A stretch of 64,000 nt of DNA from Phycomyces blakesleeanus NRRL 1555(-) (Eukaryota; Mucoromycota; Mucoromycetes; Mucorales; Phycomycetaceae): the NCBI RefSeq assembly GCF_001638985.1, contig NW_017265142.1, forward strand, positions 434,001 to 498,000, given 5' to 3'. The notes under the pieces are model-generated. The model was not told the DNA's origin. It did not search any database and saw only the letters and a list, made by a program, of their open reading frames with translations. Positions 22,198 to 32,974 of the stretch are shown in pieces. The translations under genes were made by a program, and so were the position numbers. Every line of letters begins with the position of its first letter. The first letter of the stretch is position 1.

Positions 22198-24510
22198 ATG
22201 CCACAATCTACTGCCTCCAGCAACAGCAACAGCTACAGCTCAACCAACTCTTCTTCACCCTCCTCTCGCCCATATGGGTCTTATCTCCTTTCCCGTTTTC
22301 CTCATCTTCGCACGCCTTTGGCGAGTGACTTTGAGGCATTTGCCTTCCAAACTACCACAAATACTGTTTCTTCAGGCTCCCGCACTCCTTGTGAGAGTGA
22401 AGAAAACATTCCCTTAGTGGTAGGTACTCCTTCCGGTGCTCCTTCTGGTACCTCTTCTGGTGCCTCTTCTGGTACTCCTTCTCGTACACTTTGTGGTACT
22501 CTTTCTGGTACCTCTTCTGGTACCTCTTCTGGTACCTCTTCTGGTATCTCTTCTGGTTCTCCTTTGAGTACTCTTTTAGGCGCTTCTTCCATTGTTCCTT
22601 CAAAAAGAGTCGCTGATTTTGGTGATGACAGAGTTGGCACCGCCTGTAAACGTGCTTTTTCATTTCCTAGAGATTCAAGCAATGCTTCTGACAATGTGGG
22701 CTTTTTTGAGGCTCTTTCTTCTGGTTCTGACCAGTCTTGCTCTTCTTACGAAAGAATTGTTGGTGGGCAATATGCTCTTTTTGGACAGGCTGCTAGTTGT
22801 TCAAGACCTGAGGTTTGTTCCGGATCACTTGTTAGTGATTCTGATTGCGGGGTTGTCTCAGAGGTGCCTGTTTGTTCGTCTGGTCATTCTGCTCCTCCCA
22901 AAACGTCGGATGCGGCTGATCAAGGCAGTAGTCCTTCTAAAGCAGCTGACAAAGAATCCTCTGATCATTTGCGTAATTACTGAATTTACAAAACTTTTTG
23001 TAGATCTAATAATTCTAATCATAACTTTACATAATTATCATTGCTGCTTTTATTTAGTATCTTGCGAGACAAGAGGTACGAAAAGAAAGCTGTCATCTGT
23101 GGAAGATGAAACTGAGCTAGATAAAGAGCATCCATCTATTCGTAGACGAGGGGGTCCTAATAAATGTTTTGCTCCTTCCCCCATCACCAAACGGGGAGGC
23201 AAGGCTTTTGGGCGGACCCCAATTGTAATATCAGACTATGTTTCTGTAAAAGGTAGGAATATTTTTATTATTAATACTATTATTATTTGTAGTATTTAAT
23301 TTTTGCATCTATAATAATATCTATATTATTTTCTTTAGCTGCGATCACAGGAAAGAAGCGGCCTTGTCCTGACGATTTTGGCTACGATTTGTCCTGTTCA
23401 GAAAGAACAAAAAGAAAAATCGAAGCCCTAGACGCAAGACTGCCAAAGAGAAGCAAAGTTGGGCGGAAACTCTCGACGAGCCTCCATTTGCAACTATTTC
23501 AATGGAGAAGTAAACAAATGATACTGTCAATAATTGACAAAAGAGAGGAGATTGGAAAAAAGAAGACGTACAACAGTATGCCTAAGGAGAATTCTGAGGG
23601 TGCTGCTGTTGTCTCAGCCAACACCATCTCTCCCTCAGTTTCTGGCCATTCTGGCCCTACTGATCCTCCTTCTCTCCCGTCTCCTCCTCCTCCAGTTGTC
23701 TCGTCTCCTCCTCCTCGATACATCTGGTTTCCTCCTCCTACTTCTCTCCCGTCTCCTCCCACTCCTTCTCTCCCGTCTCCTCTTCTTCCATCTCTCTTGT
23801 CTCCTCCTCCTCCATCTCTCTCGTCTCCTCCTCCTTCAGCTTTCTTGTCTCCTCCTCCTCCTCCAGTTGTCTCGTCTCCTCCTCCTCGATACATCTGGTT
23901 TCCTCCTCCTACTTCTCTTTCGTCTCCTCCTCCATCTTTCTCATATCCTCCTCCCCCAGATTTCTCGTCTCCTTCTCGTTACATCTGGTTTCCTCCTCCT
24001 ACATCTCTTTCTCTTCCTTCTTCCTCGCCTCTCTCATCCCCTTCTCTCTCGTCTCGCTCGCCTTCTTCTCTCACTCCTTCCTTTTTCTCGTCCCCTTCTT
24101 TCTCTTCCCCTTCTTTCTTGCCTCTCTCGTCACCTTCCTTCTCATCTCTTTCTCCCCATCCTTTTTCGACTCTTTCCCCTCGTTCTTTCTTGTCTCCTCC
24201 TCCTCCTTTCTCGTCACTTTCTCCTCCTCCTTCTCTTCCGTCTCCTCCTCCTCCTTTTCTTCCGTCTTCTCCTCCTTTTCTTCCGTCTCCTCCTCCTTTT
24301 CTTCCGTCTCCTCCTCCTTTTCTTCCGTCTCCTCCTCCATGTCTTCCGTCTCCTCCAACTGAATTTGTCACCCAAGAGGTATCTCCTACGGCAGACATGG
24401 AGGAAAACCAGTTGACAAGGGCGGCAGCATTTGCTGTAGACATCACAACTGCTATCCAGTCAAGCGTGATGTCTACAGCAAATGCAGTAGCGAGGTTCCT
24501 CTTCCGATAG
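22198..24510 (+). CDS. Ser/Gly- and Pro-rich low-complexity protein, 3 exons
   Basis: Exons 22198-22972, 23058-23252 and 23339-24510 join in phase through GT-AG introns (GTAATT...TTTAG; GTAGG...TTTAG) into 713 residues. The start MPQSTASS lies downstream of a TATA box. Order: a Ser/Thr-rich head; tandem tetrapeptides of the SGTS/SGTP/SGAS type (about residues 78-120); three spaced basic-acidic-basic blocks (SKRVADFGDDRVGTACKR; TKRKLSSVEDETELDK with IRRR; KKRPCPDDFGYD with TKRK and PKRSK); then about 240 residues of SPPPPSLSSPPP/LPSPPPPF repeats; and a short Ala-rich tail (RAAAFAVDITTAIQSSVMST). The KR blocks look like nuclear localisation signals, while the Pro-rich region resembles extensin or formin-like linkers. 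No known enzymatic domain. Family not recognised. Repeat-rich coding invites replication slippage, so length may vary between strains. Confidence 0.65.
24427..24485. repeat. perfect 20-bp inverted repeat inside the 3' coding end
   Basis: The 20 bases at 24427-24446 (GCATTTGCTGTAGACATCAC) are exactly reverse-complemented at 24466-24485, with a 19-nt loop. It lies in the Ala-rich tail of the Pro-rich protein, about 25 nt before the stop, so the mRNA would carry a strong hairpin at the end of the reading frame. Confidence 0.85.
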
Positions 24511-24957
24511 AGGGAAGACCCTCAAAGCGGCGGTTCCTATAAGGAATATAAATAAGTGGCTCCGGCAGAAGCAACAGGAAGCAACAAGCAACAGATACTA
24601 ACAAGCAACAGGAACTAACCCTACTAACAACTAACCCCACTAACAAATAAGTAGAGCCTTAGGTTATAAATCAAAACTCAAAAGCAAATGTTGAAAACCA
24701 GAAACTGCAAACAAAAAGCAAACAACACGTACCACACACTAAGCGCCAAATACCGAAAAGCAGAAAGCAAAAACAGAAACTTGTATTATTTGTATTATTT
24801 GTATTATTTGTATTACTTGTATTACTTGTATTTTATTATTTTTAAATATAAATAGTTTTTACTATTGTTGAATCATCTGAAAAATAAAGTTCTTGAATAA
24901 TATAGTATGTATTGAAAGATATGGATGTCAATAAAGGTGGAGTAGATCAAGTTTATG
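24511..24957. other. 3' spacer with short tandem repeats
   Basis: Holds AGCAACAGGAA/ACTAAC-type repeats at about 24575-24650 and a TTGTATTA octamer-type repeat (TTGTATTATTTGTATTA) at 24781-24835, then the left flank of a Tc1 element. Confidence 0.5.
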
Positions 24958-24959
24958 TA

Positions 24960-26329
24960 CACAAGTGTAATAGGTCATTGGTTGATTTTTCTAATTTTCA
25001 AGATGATTTCTCAAGCATATTATGGACAATACTTTCTTTTCAATAATTTTGATAATAAAAAATACTCTAAATAAAGCAAAACGTATAGAGAGCATAGTTC
25101 AATATATATGTATGTACAAGAATGGACATGAAGCTCTAATAATGAGCGGTGCCCCCACGATCTGGAATTATTTTTTTAAGTTTATCTGGTATACTGGCTA
25201 TAAAAGTTTCCAGAACTTGAAATGGTATCTTCAACTATGTCTTGTGGATTACTTCTTTAAATTCTTCTACGTTCGTTACTTCTGCTCTATTTTTGCAAAG
25301 CTACTTCGCCAGAAGAAACCAAATACGCTATATAGGATTTAGATCCAGACTCTGGGCAGACTAAAAATCAAAGCTATCTATGAGACACATGTCTTTCTTA
25401 TATCATGCGGGATAAGCGCCCGTGTGGCATGGGGCGCCATCAACTTGAAACAAAAACTGCTTCATATAATTTATGAGCGGTTTCTAGTACCAGGAAAAAA
25501 AGTACTGTGCCAAACAATTGATGTACTTCTCTTAATCGATGTTTTCTTTTAATTTCACTAAATGGCAAAGAACCCTATCCCAAAAACAGCTCCGAACCAT
25601 GACGGAACTCTTATCAAATTTGTATGTTTGGACAGTGTGTCTCTTGTCAAGCTTGTCGGACAGCTTTCTAATGACCCTGACTCCTCTATCATTGCCAACT
25701 ACCGTGAAGATGAACTCTTCTGAACAGACAGCCGATTTCCACTCATCAACGGTCTAATTCACTTTGTCAAGGCATCATTTCAACCTGTTTCCCTTCTGCT
25801 TTTCGCTCAACCCTGGCTTGCGAGCTACTGGGTGAAAACTAAAGCCAAAAAGTTCCATGTTCTTACGAAATGTAGTCATGCAAATGGAGATTCCCACATA
25901 GACTAGTCTCTGATGCTGAGCCGCAATAAAAAAGAATGGCTCACTATCAAATGAGTGCACCATAAAAAATGTGTTCTCTTTGTAACCTTTGATTCTCTTC
26001 CTAGACATATCGAGGGCTTGGAAGCAACTTTATCTCTAAAAGCTTTTACTACATTTCCAACAGTGTTCTTTGGGATGTCAAGGGCTTTAGATATTTCTCC
26101 ATAACCAGTATCCTTTTCCCACTGGCCTATAAACAGGCTCCTAATAAACACATATAGCCCTTATCTTTTGGATTTTGTCAGACTAGAACTTGGTGGAGTC
26201 CTTTTTTGCTTATTTTCTATTTGCTTAAGAGCTTTTGGTAGTTTTACAGAGAAAACAGTGTTTTGATAACGCATAAGAAATAAAAAAATCACAAATTTTG
26301 TGACCGACCCATAACCTAATACACTCGAG
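24960..26329 (-). mobile_element. degenerate Tc1/mariner-like element
   Basis: Proposed ends flanked by TA (24958-24959 and 26330-26331): the left end starts CACAAGTGTAATAGGTCATT and the reverse complement of the right end starts CTCGAGTGTATTAGGTTATG, about 70 percent alike. At about 1.37 kb it has the normal size for a one-gene Tc1 element. The interior is a broken transposase on the minus strand. The ends are inferred from weak terminal repeats. Confidence 0.6.
25136..26272 (-). pseudogene. Tc1/mariner transposase pseudogene
   Basis: Read on the minus strand in pieces: an N-terminal helix-turn-helix (GEISKALDIPKNTVGNVVKA), a catalytic-core start (TVDEWKSAVCSEEFIFTVVG), SSVMVRSCFWDRV where active enzymes have SVMVWGCF, then SAQSLDLNPI followed by a stop and RIW in place of the conserved PDLNPIEHLW, and an ending like the family's last helix (IPDKLKKIIPDRGGTAHY). 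The DDE triad cannot be intact: the first Asp of WSDE is replaced, and there are several stops and at least two frameshifts. Dead copy. It would have cut and pasted DNA at TA dinucleotides. Confidence 0.8.
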
Positions 26330-26331
26330 TA

Positions 26332-27948
26332 TACATATGTGCAGAAATGAGTATATTAATATATTTAGCCGAACAATACGCATTAGTTTTAGGTGACCCG
26401 TATACTATGGGCAGAGTACCTTAGACACTTGGTCCGTGATGAGCCGATCACTAGAGTGGTGTCAAAGCAAGGTGCCGCAGATATGACTAATTTGCATTCC
26501 ACATATGGCAATTACACATATATGCTATAAGTGTTTGTGTAAAGCTTATAGCTTTATAAAAATATTTTAAGGTCCTAAATGATCATGAATCTGATAAGGT
26601 TTCTCTTACTACAGGTACAGATATCTTTGGCACTAGAGTATAGATACCTATCCACTACTTTCTGTTCAATCGTATCCAATCATGAAAGCCTTTTTATTGC
26701 TCTCAACCTGTAACATACTATTCTAAATTTAATATCATGTAGTTATTAGGCTTGCGGTGGTATTTGCATATCAATATGTGCTAAATTACATTAAAAATAT
26801 TGGATAAAAATGTGTCGAGCAAAAAGACATCGGTTATGTTAAACATGGCGGCTGGTATGCTTTTCTTTGACTATAAAAAGGATCAGAGGAACTTAATTTA
26901 CATACCCGAAGCAAAACGATTTATTTGTAGACCTAGATAGTACTTTCCAAGAGTTGATATAATCTCTAGTAATTTTTTGTTATATTAATATACACTGTAG
27001 ATAATACTATCATACATATAAAGAGAATAAAAGACAAATAGGTTTTACCATGACAATGCCAGCAGCATGAAATGGAGGCTGTTGATCTTTAGTGTGTTCG
27101 TGTGAGGGATGTTTATCTATAATAAAAATTATATTCAGTTAGATAAATATTAAAACAGAATATAATTAATAAATAAATAAAAGGCAAGTGTCTATGACAA
27201 TAGAAACAGTCATTATTTTTTAGTTCTATAGTATTTTAAAGAGATTGTATTGCCAGAAAAACTGAGGGATATAAAAGTGTAAGAGAGGCAGAGCGAGTGT
27301 ATGCTTGTCTATAGCAGTGAAATGAATTAGTTATTTTTATTCTTTTAAAGAAATATTCTATTTCGCTAAAAAAAAAGTATGTGTCTTATTAGAAACACGC
27401 CTGAATATAATAAAATTTCGAAAGAGAGAGAAAAGAGAGAATACAACAAAAAATGAAACAAAAGTGAAAACAAAGAAAAGAATAATGAAAAAGATAAAAG
27501 GACAAAAGGACAAAAGGACAAGATAAAAAAGGAAAAGAAAAGAAGTGTGTGTGTGTGTGTGTATATTTGAAACAAAAAAGGAAAAGAAAAGAAGTGTGTG
27601 TGTATATATTTGAAACAAAAAAGGATAATATAATGACGGATTGTCATCCCAGAGTTACAAGAGGTTATTTTGGATATATTTACAGCTCCATCCAGTATAC
27701 TTATATAAAATCCTTATTTGCAATATCATAATACTTCTTGCACATACCCACACTTTCACCTATTCACTTACTCACATACCTTTTTATAGGTACGAAGTAT
27801 ATTATTAATTTGATATCAAACATTGTAAATTAAAAATTAAAAATTAAATAACTGAAAAACATGCTTTATTTAATATTATAGATCATGACTGGAATACGCC
27901 CAATTGCCCACCCATCCATCCGAATAATACAAAGATGTTTTGGCTAAG
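26332..27948. other. 1.6-kb intergenic region with simple repeats
   Basis: No gene was recognised. A purine-rich strand (GAAAGAGAGAGAAAAGAGAG...) runs from about 27415 to 27545. At 27536-27628 a segment of about 37 bp (GGAAAAGAAAAGAAGTGTGT...TTTGAAACAAAAAAGG) is repeated twice with different (GT)n lengths. The long minus-strand F/S-rich ORFs here are shadows of the purine tract. Confidence 0.45.
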
Positions 27949-28567
27949 ACGACAAAAATGGAGGAGTACAAGCCAATGCACATGATGAACTTACCACAAC
28001 GCATACAGCCATCCTTGTTGGTTTCGGACAAGGCACTGGATCCCAGACATCTGTCTCTGTTCCTCTTGGTGGTTCTCTTGTTGCCGCCGGTTCCACTGAC
28101 AGAATTCCTGCTGGTATCACCTCTGAGATCAGCCGTGAAAACAAAGCCAAGGTCTTTGTAAGTATTACTATATATAATATTTCAATCATTAAACATTTTT
28201 GTTAAATAGAAATTAATTCGAGGGTACATGCGGAAGGACAAATTCACTTCAACTGAACCTGTCCTTGTCAGTGCAAACGAGGGAAACCCAAGGTGAGAAA
28301 CTAGTATCTTCTTTAATAGAAGTCTCAGCAAGAAGATCGTTGCCAATCTCCTCGGTTATCCAATCCCAAAGCTTGCTAGGGAGGGCATAAAAACAGGCGA
28401 ATTCCGTACTATGGTTCACACAAACTTCCGGAGCATAATTCTTAAGTACAGGGAAGATCTTATAGCACGAGCTGCTACAAACGCTCGTGGAAGACGGGCT
28501 GCAAGAGAAACTGAAGTAAGTGTTGTTTTACATATCAGTCCGAATCAAACCATAGAATTAACATTAA

Positions 28568-28611
<44 letters not shown>

Positions 28612-29046
28612 TATAAATTACAGCACTTCAACCGCCGCGTAATGGCGTGTGTGTCAAACAAGACAGCCATTGATGTTTTGATGGAGAAAAACTGTTCTGA
28701 GCTGATGATGGAATCAGCGTCATCTGAAGGCGAGTCAGATGACGAGTTTCCTGGGAGACCTTGCAAACGCATTGTAAAGGTTACCTGTTCTTTTTGGAGA
28801 AGTGATAAAATGAATAATTTGGCAAAAAAAAATTCTATTTTTGAATAATGTTTAACATAATATACATAACTATGTTTTTAGTTTAACAACCTCAACTTCA
28901 TCATTGATGAAATTGTGAGAACAAACTTGGGTAGCAACATTTGCCAGTTGTTAGACAGAAATCTCACCCGCCTGTCTGAGAAACCAGTTCCCGATGACGT
29001 CGCATTATGTTTCCCCCCGTGGACCCTTAGAGATGGGCCACAATAA
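27949..29046 (+). CDS. unidentified multi-exon protein, 5' end unresolved
   Basis: Exons 27949-28157, 28210-28292, 28329-28515, 28624-~28789 and 28882-29046 join in phase via GTAAGT, GTGAGA, GTAAGT and GTTACC donors. Products in order: THTAILVGFGQGTGSQTS...ISRENKAKVF; KLIRGYMRKDKF...NEGNPS; KKIVANLLGYPIPKLAREGI with FRTMVHTNFRS; a basic helix ARAATNARGRRAARETE; HFNRRVMACVSN...ELMMESASSE with GRPCKRIVK; and FNNLNFIIDEIVRTNLGS...FPPWTLRDGPQ. It resembles a multi-copy family of hypothetical proteins in Mucorales (GRPxKR, then a terminal PPWTLR), a recollection I cannot verify. No start codon fits: the frame upstream of 27949 meets a stop, and a second frame (MAKTTKMEEY from 27940) suggests a lost base near the A5 run. 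The fourth intron may instead be an exon extension reading SFWRSDK to a stop. Possibly a decaying gene. Confidence 0.5.
28566..28614. repeat. (TA)n microsatellite in an intron
   Basis: About 49 nt of nearly pure TA with one ATG interruption. It makes up most of the third intron of the unidentified gene, directly before its TTACAG acceptor. Confidence 0.9.
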
Positions 29047-29385
29047 AAATAATAAAATTATTGTTTATCTCATCTTATTTATTATCATCTCCACCAAATC
29101 AATGCTGACGATTTATATAGAGGCAGTAATTATTTTGCTCTGTCCTTTTTTTTCAGTCATCTACTTTTCTTTTTCTTTAAAAAAAAAGAAATGAATGAAA
29201 GAAGGGTATTTATTGCTGTTTTTTTTTTTGGTAAGGCAACCACTAGTTTTTTTGGACAAGCTCTATTGTATGATTAGCACTTGTTACTTATAAAGAGATT
29301 CTATGTACGGGCAGAATTGAATAAAAATTTGATGGCAAAGGTATTGAACCACAAATGTCTATTCCATCTTTCTCTCGTCATCTAT
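29047..29385. other. short intergenic region
   Basis: Holds T-tracts (29218-29231) and nothing recognisable. It separates the unidentified gene from the 3' end of the KDZ-like pseudogene on the other strand. Confidence 0.4.
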
Positions 29386-31960
29386 CTACAAGCAAAGGAA
29401 GTCAGCTGACGAATGCAAACACATGTTAATCGTGTTGAGTGAGGTGAGTTTTAAAATAAACGGAGTCAGAGAAGGAGTGAAGGAATATATAAAGACATAT
29501 TGTATCTGACAAATAAATGTAGTTCCGGTAACATCACTTTCAAGAAACAACGATTGTAAATATGATCCACGACCAGTGGTGCCATTATTACCATAAAACA
29601 CTTGACCAAGGATGTCGATTGATTCCAATTTTATGATTTGATTATCAACAAAGAAAGAATGGAGAAGCATCGGCATTGTGGTAATTGACGAAATTGAGGG
29701 GTGAGATATACAAATTTGTAGTATACCAACGAATGGATATAATCAATATCACCCATTCAAGAAGGTTTACTAATTAAAAGTGGGAAGGATTTAGGTGGGA
29801 GAGGTTAATTACCTATGATAGGAATTCCGGTAGTTTCAGAAGAATCCGCAAATGCTCACAAAATAAATGGTTGATGAATAATTCCGGAGGAAGGAGATAG
29901 CGAGGTAATGTCATCTGTGGGGGAAGAGACAGGCTTAAAAAGGGCTGAAAGGAAGGGAGCTTGGGTGGGGCATACGAGAGCAGTGTTAATAAAGTCGCTT
30001 TTGTATATATCTTCAAGGAAGTATCTGATAAATGTGACCTCAAACCCTTTTTTTATCATTGATATTGATATTCTTGGGTAGGCCGTTGTACCTCTCGAAC
30101 CCAAAGAGCCAATAACCGTACACTAGCCCAAAATCGAAAATAGCTTCACGAAGATGGAGGTGCAGGCGCATGTTACATATGAGGATTGTTGCAGTGTATA
30201 AGGTGTTGCATTCTTCACAGAATTCTTTGAGGCGTCTATGGGCGGTGAGGTATTCGGGATTGTTTATGGGTTAGTATCTCAATAATGGGAAAAGTAGATA
30301 CTGTGAGAGTATTATTTATTAAAGAGACAAAATAATATTGTTTATATCTGCTACTATTAAAATCCCTGTAATTCAAATCCCTGCTGTGTAATGGTTGGTT
30401 TACACTGTATGAGTGTGTAGTGTACGTGCGCCTGGTGTGTAACAGTTCCGGAGATTGTTAACTTGCCAGGTTCATTAGCAAGAAGGAACCAGTATTTGGT
30501 TGTGGGGTCTGTTCTTCACTCAATTGTGGTGTGTATACCACAGGCGGTATTAATATCATTGAATGTAATACTGGGTTTACGAGGTGACGGCAAGCGTGGA
30601 CAGAATTGATCCAGTTATTAAATTACAAGGATGAGAGCATCAACTTCAACACCACGGGGGAATATACCAACCACCACGATTTCTACTCGGCTGCTTTCAT
30701 ATCGGCAAACTTCTTGTCAAATTTGCTCCTCAACACTGTATGTCCATTAGGGACAATCATATCATCGACTACCTTTCACATGACGATGAAATTCATGTCT
30801 CCAAGAATACCACGTTCGATCCATTGATCCATTATTCTTTTTGCTGTCTCCAAGAACAGGTTGTATATGGGATCAATGATCGTTCCACGTACTGGATCAA
30901 AGTATCCAAGGTGGTGCAACTACGACAATCGAGCACCATTTTTGACGTCCAGGCGATGCCTTTCTGAGGGCGTACTTACACTCTTTCACTTCTCAGCATG
31001 TAGCCTATTCTTCTCAAAGCTACCCGACACCACCGAGATTCATTAAACCCACAGAAATCAACCTGAATTGTATCAGCAAGTCGAGTGAAATGGCGGGTAT
31101 ACTTGAAGAATACACACGTGCTATTATGTGCGGTAAATTCACTGGTCTTTCTGGCAACTGGAATATCGTAGGCAACTACCATCAACGCAGCGCAAATCAC
31201 CTCACCAACAAGAAACCCAAACGTTGGCATTCTTATTCTGTGATATAACTGTACCAGCTCATATACCAATGGCTCAGTGTAGCTGTTGATTTCGTCCGTT
31301 TTGAGCTCTCTGGCACCAGGCATACGACCCACAACGATGATGGTTTCGGCTTTAAAACACTCACTACGAGGCAAGTTGTTAATGGCCAAGTATATCGCAC
31401 TGCAATAGTATGTGGTATTGCCAAACGGCTGAAACCAGTCTATGTTAAGCGTTAATATCAGCGAACGAAGTTGCTCAACAAACAGAATACCATTACTGTC
31501 CTTGAGCTCTTTCCAAACTTCACCATCATACACGTCAATCCCTGTACCCGCTACCTTAAACTCTACTCCATCGGCATATCTTTTCTTCAAATCCAGGACG
31601 ACTGAAGAGGATTCTGAGAGCTTTTTGGATCGACTGGTAATGGAAGCTATGCTAGGAAACAAAGCACTAGATGTTGATTTTTCGTCGACTCACAATTACA
31701 AGCTTCACTAGCACGTGTTTTTGCAAAAACACAGCAAGAAGGAACATACTGAGTTTCTTCGTAAATTGCCTGACAATCCTCGCAGGCCACGAATCTTCTT
31801 ATGCCTTTAGACAGCTCACAGAATCCCGTCGTGCGCTGAAAACCAGACAAACTTGTTGGAAGCTAAAAGTCCTGCTTGCAAATGTTCATGAGCTCGTTGA
31901 TGAACTCGATCAAGACAAATGCGCTCTTATTGACCACTTAGCGGGATGCAAATAGCACGG
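29386..31960 (-). pseudogene. KDZ-like (Plavaka/Zisupton-type) transposase pseudogene
   Basis: Minus-strand pieces follow the order of the large fungal KDZ-like transposases. From the 5' side: GFCELSKGIRRFVACEDCQA with further Cys residues (zinc region), LDLKKRYADGVEFKV, then LTLNIDWFQPFGNTTYYCSA with NNLPR and VVGRMPGA, the DPMHN-type motif YFDPVRGTIIDPIYNLFLET, KSWWLVYSPVV, HRRLKEFCEECN...MRLHLHL, GYWLFGFERYNGLPKNIN and GSYLQSLFLE near the end. The frame breaks repeatedly (stops after the zinc region, in FIVM* and in AAE*; shifts near 30.95 and 30.1 kb). A 241-bp repeat splits it at 30302-30542. The longest intact piece is 228 codons (30976-31662). Dead element. Ends and terminal repeats were not found. 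Confidence 0.72.
30302..30542. repeat. LTR-like repeat, copy A, inside the KDZ-like pseudogene
   Basis: 241 bp beginning TGTGAGAGTA and ending GTATACCACA (5'-TG...CA-3'). It shares blocks in order with copy B at 32737-32974: GTTTATAT, AATGGTTGGTT, GCCAGGTTCATTAGCA, CACTCAATTG and GTGTGTATACCACA. The interrupted transposase reading resumes on the other side, so this is an insertion. No clear target duplication. Confidence 0.65.
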
Positions 31961-32736
31961 TGAATGTTGTACTGAATATGTGTACAGGATTCTCAGGAAT
32001 ACTGCTGTTCGAAAACATACCTACTTTAAAATAGAAAAAATTAACACTTTTTTCACTCTTTGTTTTTAGATTTTTTCTTTATCTTTTATACAAACATATT
32101 GTCGAATGGCATAGGGGAGATATCTAAAACGGGTAAGTCAGACTGACGAGCAAGAACTTCCCCAGATCCAGATTTTTGGATTACATTAGCTACACATATA
32201 GAATATAATAAGAAAGTTGATGTTTTTTATACCCAAATAAAAATGTCTTACACTCCGCATCATCATTCATTAAATATCTTAGTACAACTGTGTGAAGTAT
32301 AGAAGGTATCAGCATATAGAGCAGCAAAGCTTATAATGTGAATGAAATACCCATTTCGCTTCTAAAAGCATCGTTTAAAGCTGCTTTCTTGCTATGACGC
32401 TGACCAGTTTTCTTTAATACTAAGGTGTATCCATCATCATTTTCTAAGAATTCAGTACAATTGCATTCTTCAAAGTTTTGTTCAATAGCAGAAGACAAGA
32501 CGCCTGTGTTTCTTTTAATAATGAAGTAAAAAGAAAACATGTGTTACATTTATTCATTCACAGAGACTCTACAGTAATAAATAAAATAGCTTTTGTTGCT
32601 TGTTATATACTAGCTAATAGAAGGTGGTAAAAACATGTTTATTTATTTGAGTACAAAAAACAGTGTTGAGACGAAAAATACTCCACGTATACACGTGAGG
32701 TATACGAATAGGATTTTAAAAGGGAACAATAAGCAC
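31961..32736. other. intergenic region with a short coding fragment
   Basis: A minus-strand frame at 32331-32540 (NFEECNCTEFLENDDGYTLVL then LKKTGQRHSKKAALNDAF) looks protein-like and lacks homopolymer bias, but it has no partner exon and no known motif. It may be a fragment of a transposon-linked gene. Otherwise nothing. Confidence 0.3.
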
Positions 32737-32974
32737 TGTGAGAATGTTGTTTATTTAATAAAGAAGATCATAACTGTTTATATAGATATCAGGTTCCCTA
32801 ATTTAAGATCTCTATCGGTTAATGGTTGGTTATCACTGAAGCAGTGTGAAGTGTACGAGTGCCTGATATGTGTTACGTTCCTGAGATGTGACCCTGCCAG
32901 GTTCATTAGCAATTGTAGTATCCATTCTGGATTGTGGAGTTTGTATTTCACTCAATTGTAGTGTGTATACCACA
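32737..32974. repeat. LTR-like repeat, copy B
   Basis: 238 bp from TGTGAGAATG to GTATACCACA, a diverged direct copy (about 70 percent by eye) of 30302-30542. It stands alone in a spacer with no internal retroelement genes beside it, so a solo LTR is the simplest reading. No target duplication was visible. Confidence 0.6.

Noticed and set aside
22302..22694. Minus-strand 130-codon EVPEEVPEE ORF
   Set aside because: Mirror of the 12-bp Ser/Gly repeat in the plus-strand gene; it has no splice logic or promoter.
23499..24446. Minus-strand Gly/Asp- and Glu/Lys-rich ORFs
   Set aside because: Shadows of the Pro-rich coding repeat on the plus strand.
25022..25342. 106-codon plus-strand ORF
   Set aside because: Lies antisense to the 3' part of the Tc1 transposase pseudogene, which explains the open frame.
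26440..26490. Hammerhead-like GTGATGAGC next to a short stem
   Set aside because: The conserved CTGATGA and GAAA core are not both present.
27358..27647. Phe/Ser-rich minus-strand ORFs resembling membrane proteins
   Set aside because: Opposite strand of a purine tract and a (GT)n repeat; no start context or homologous feel.
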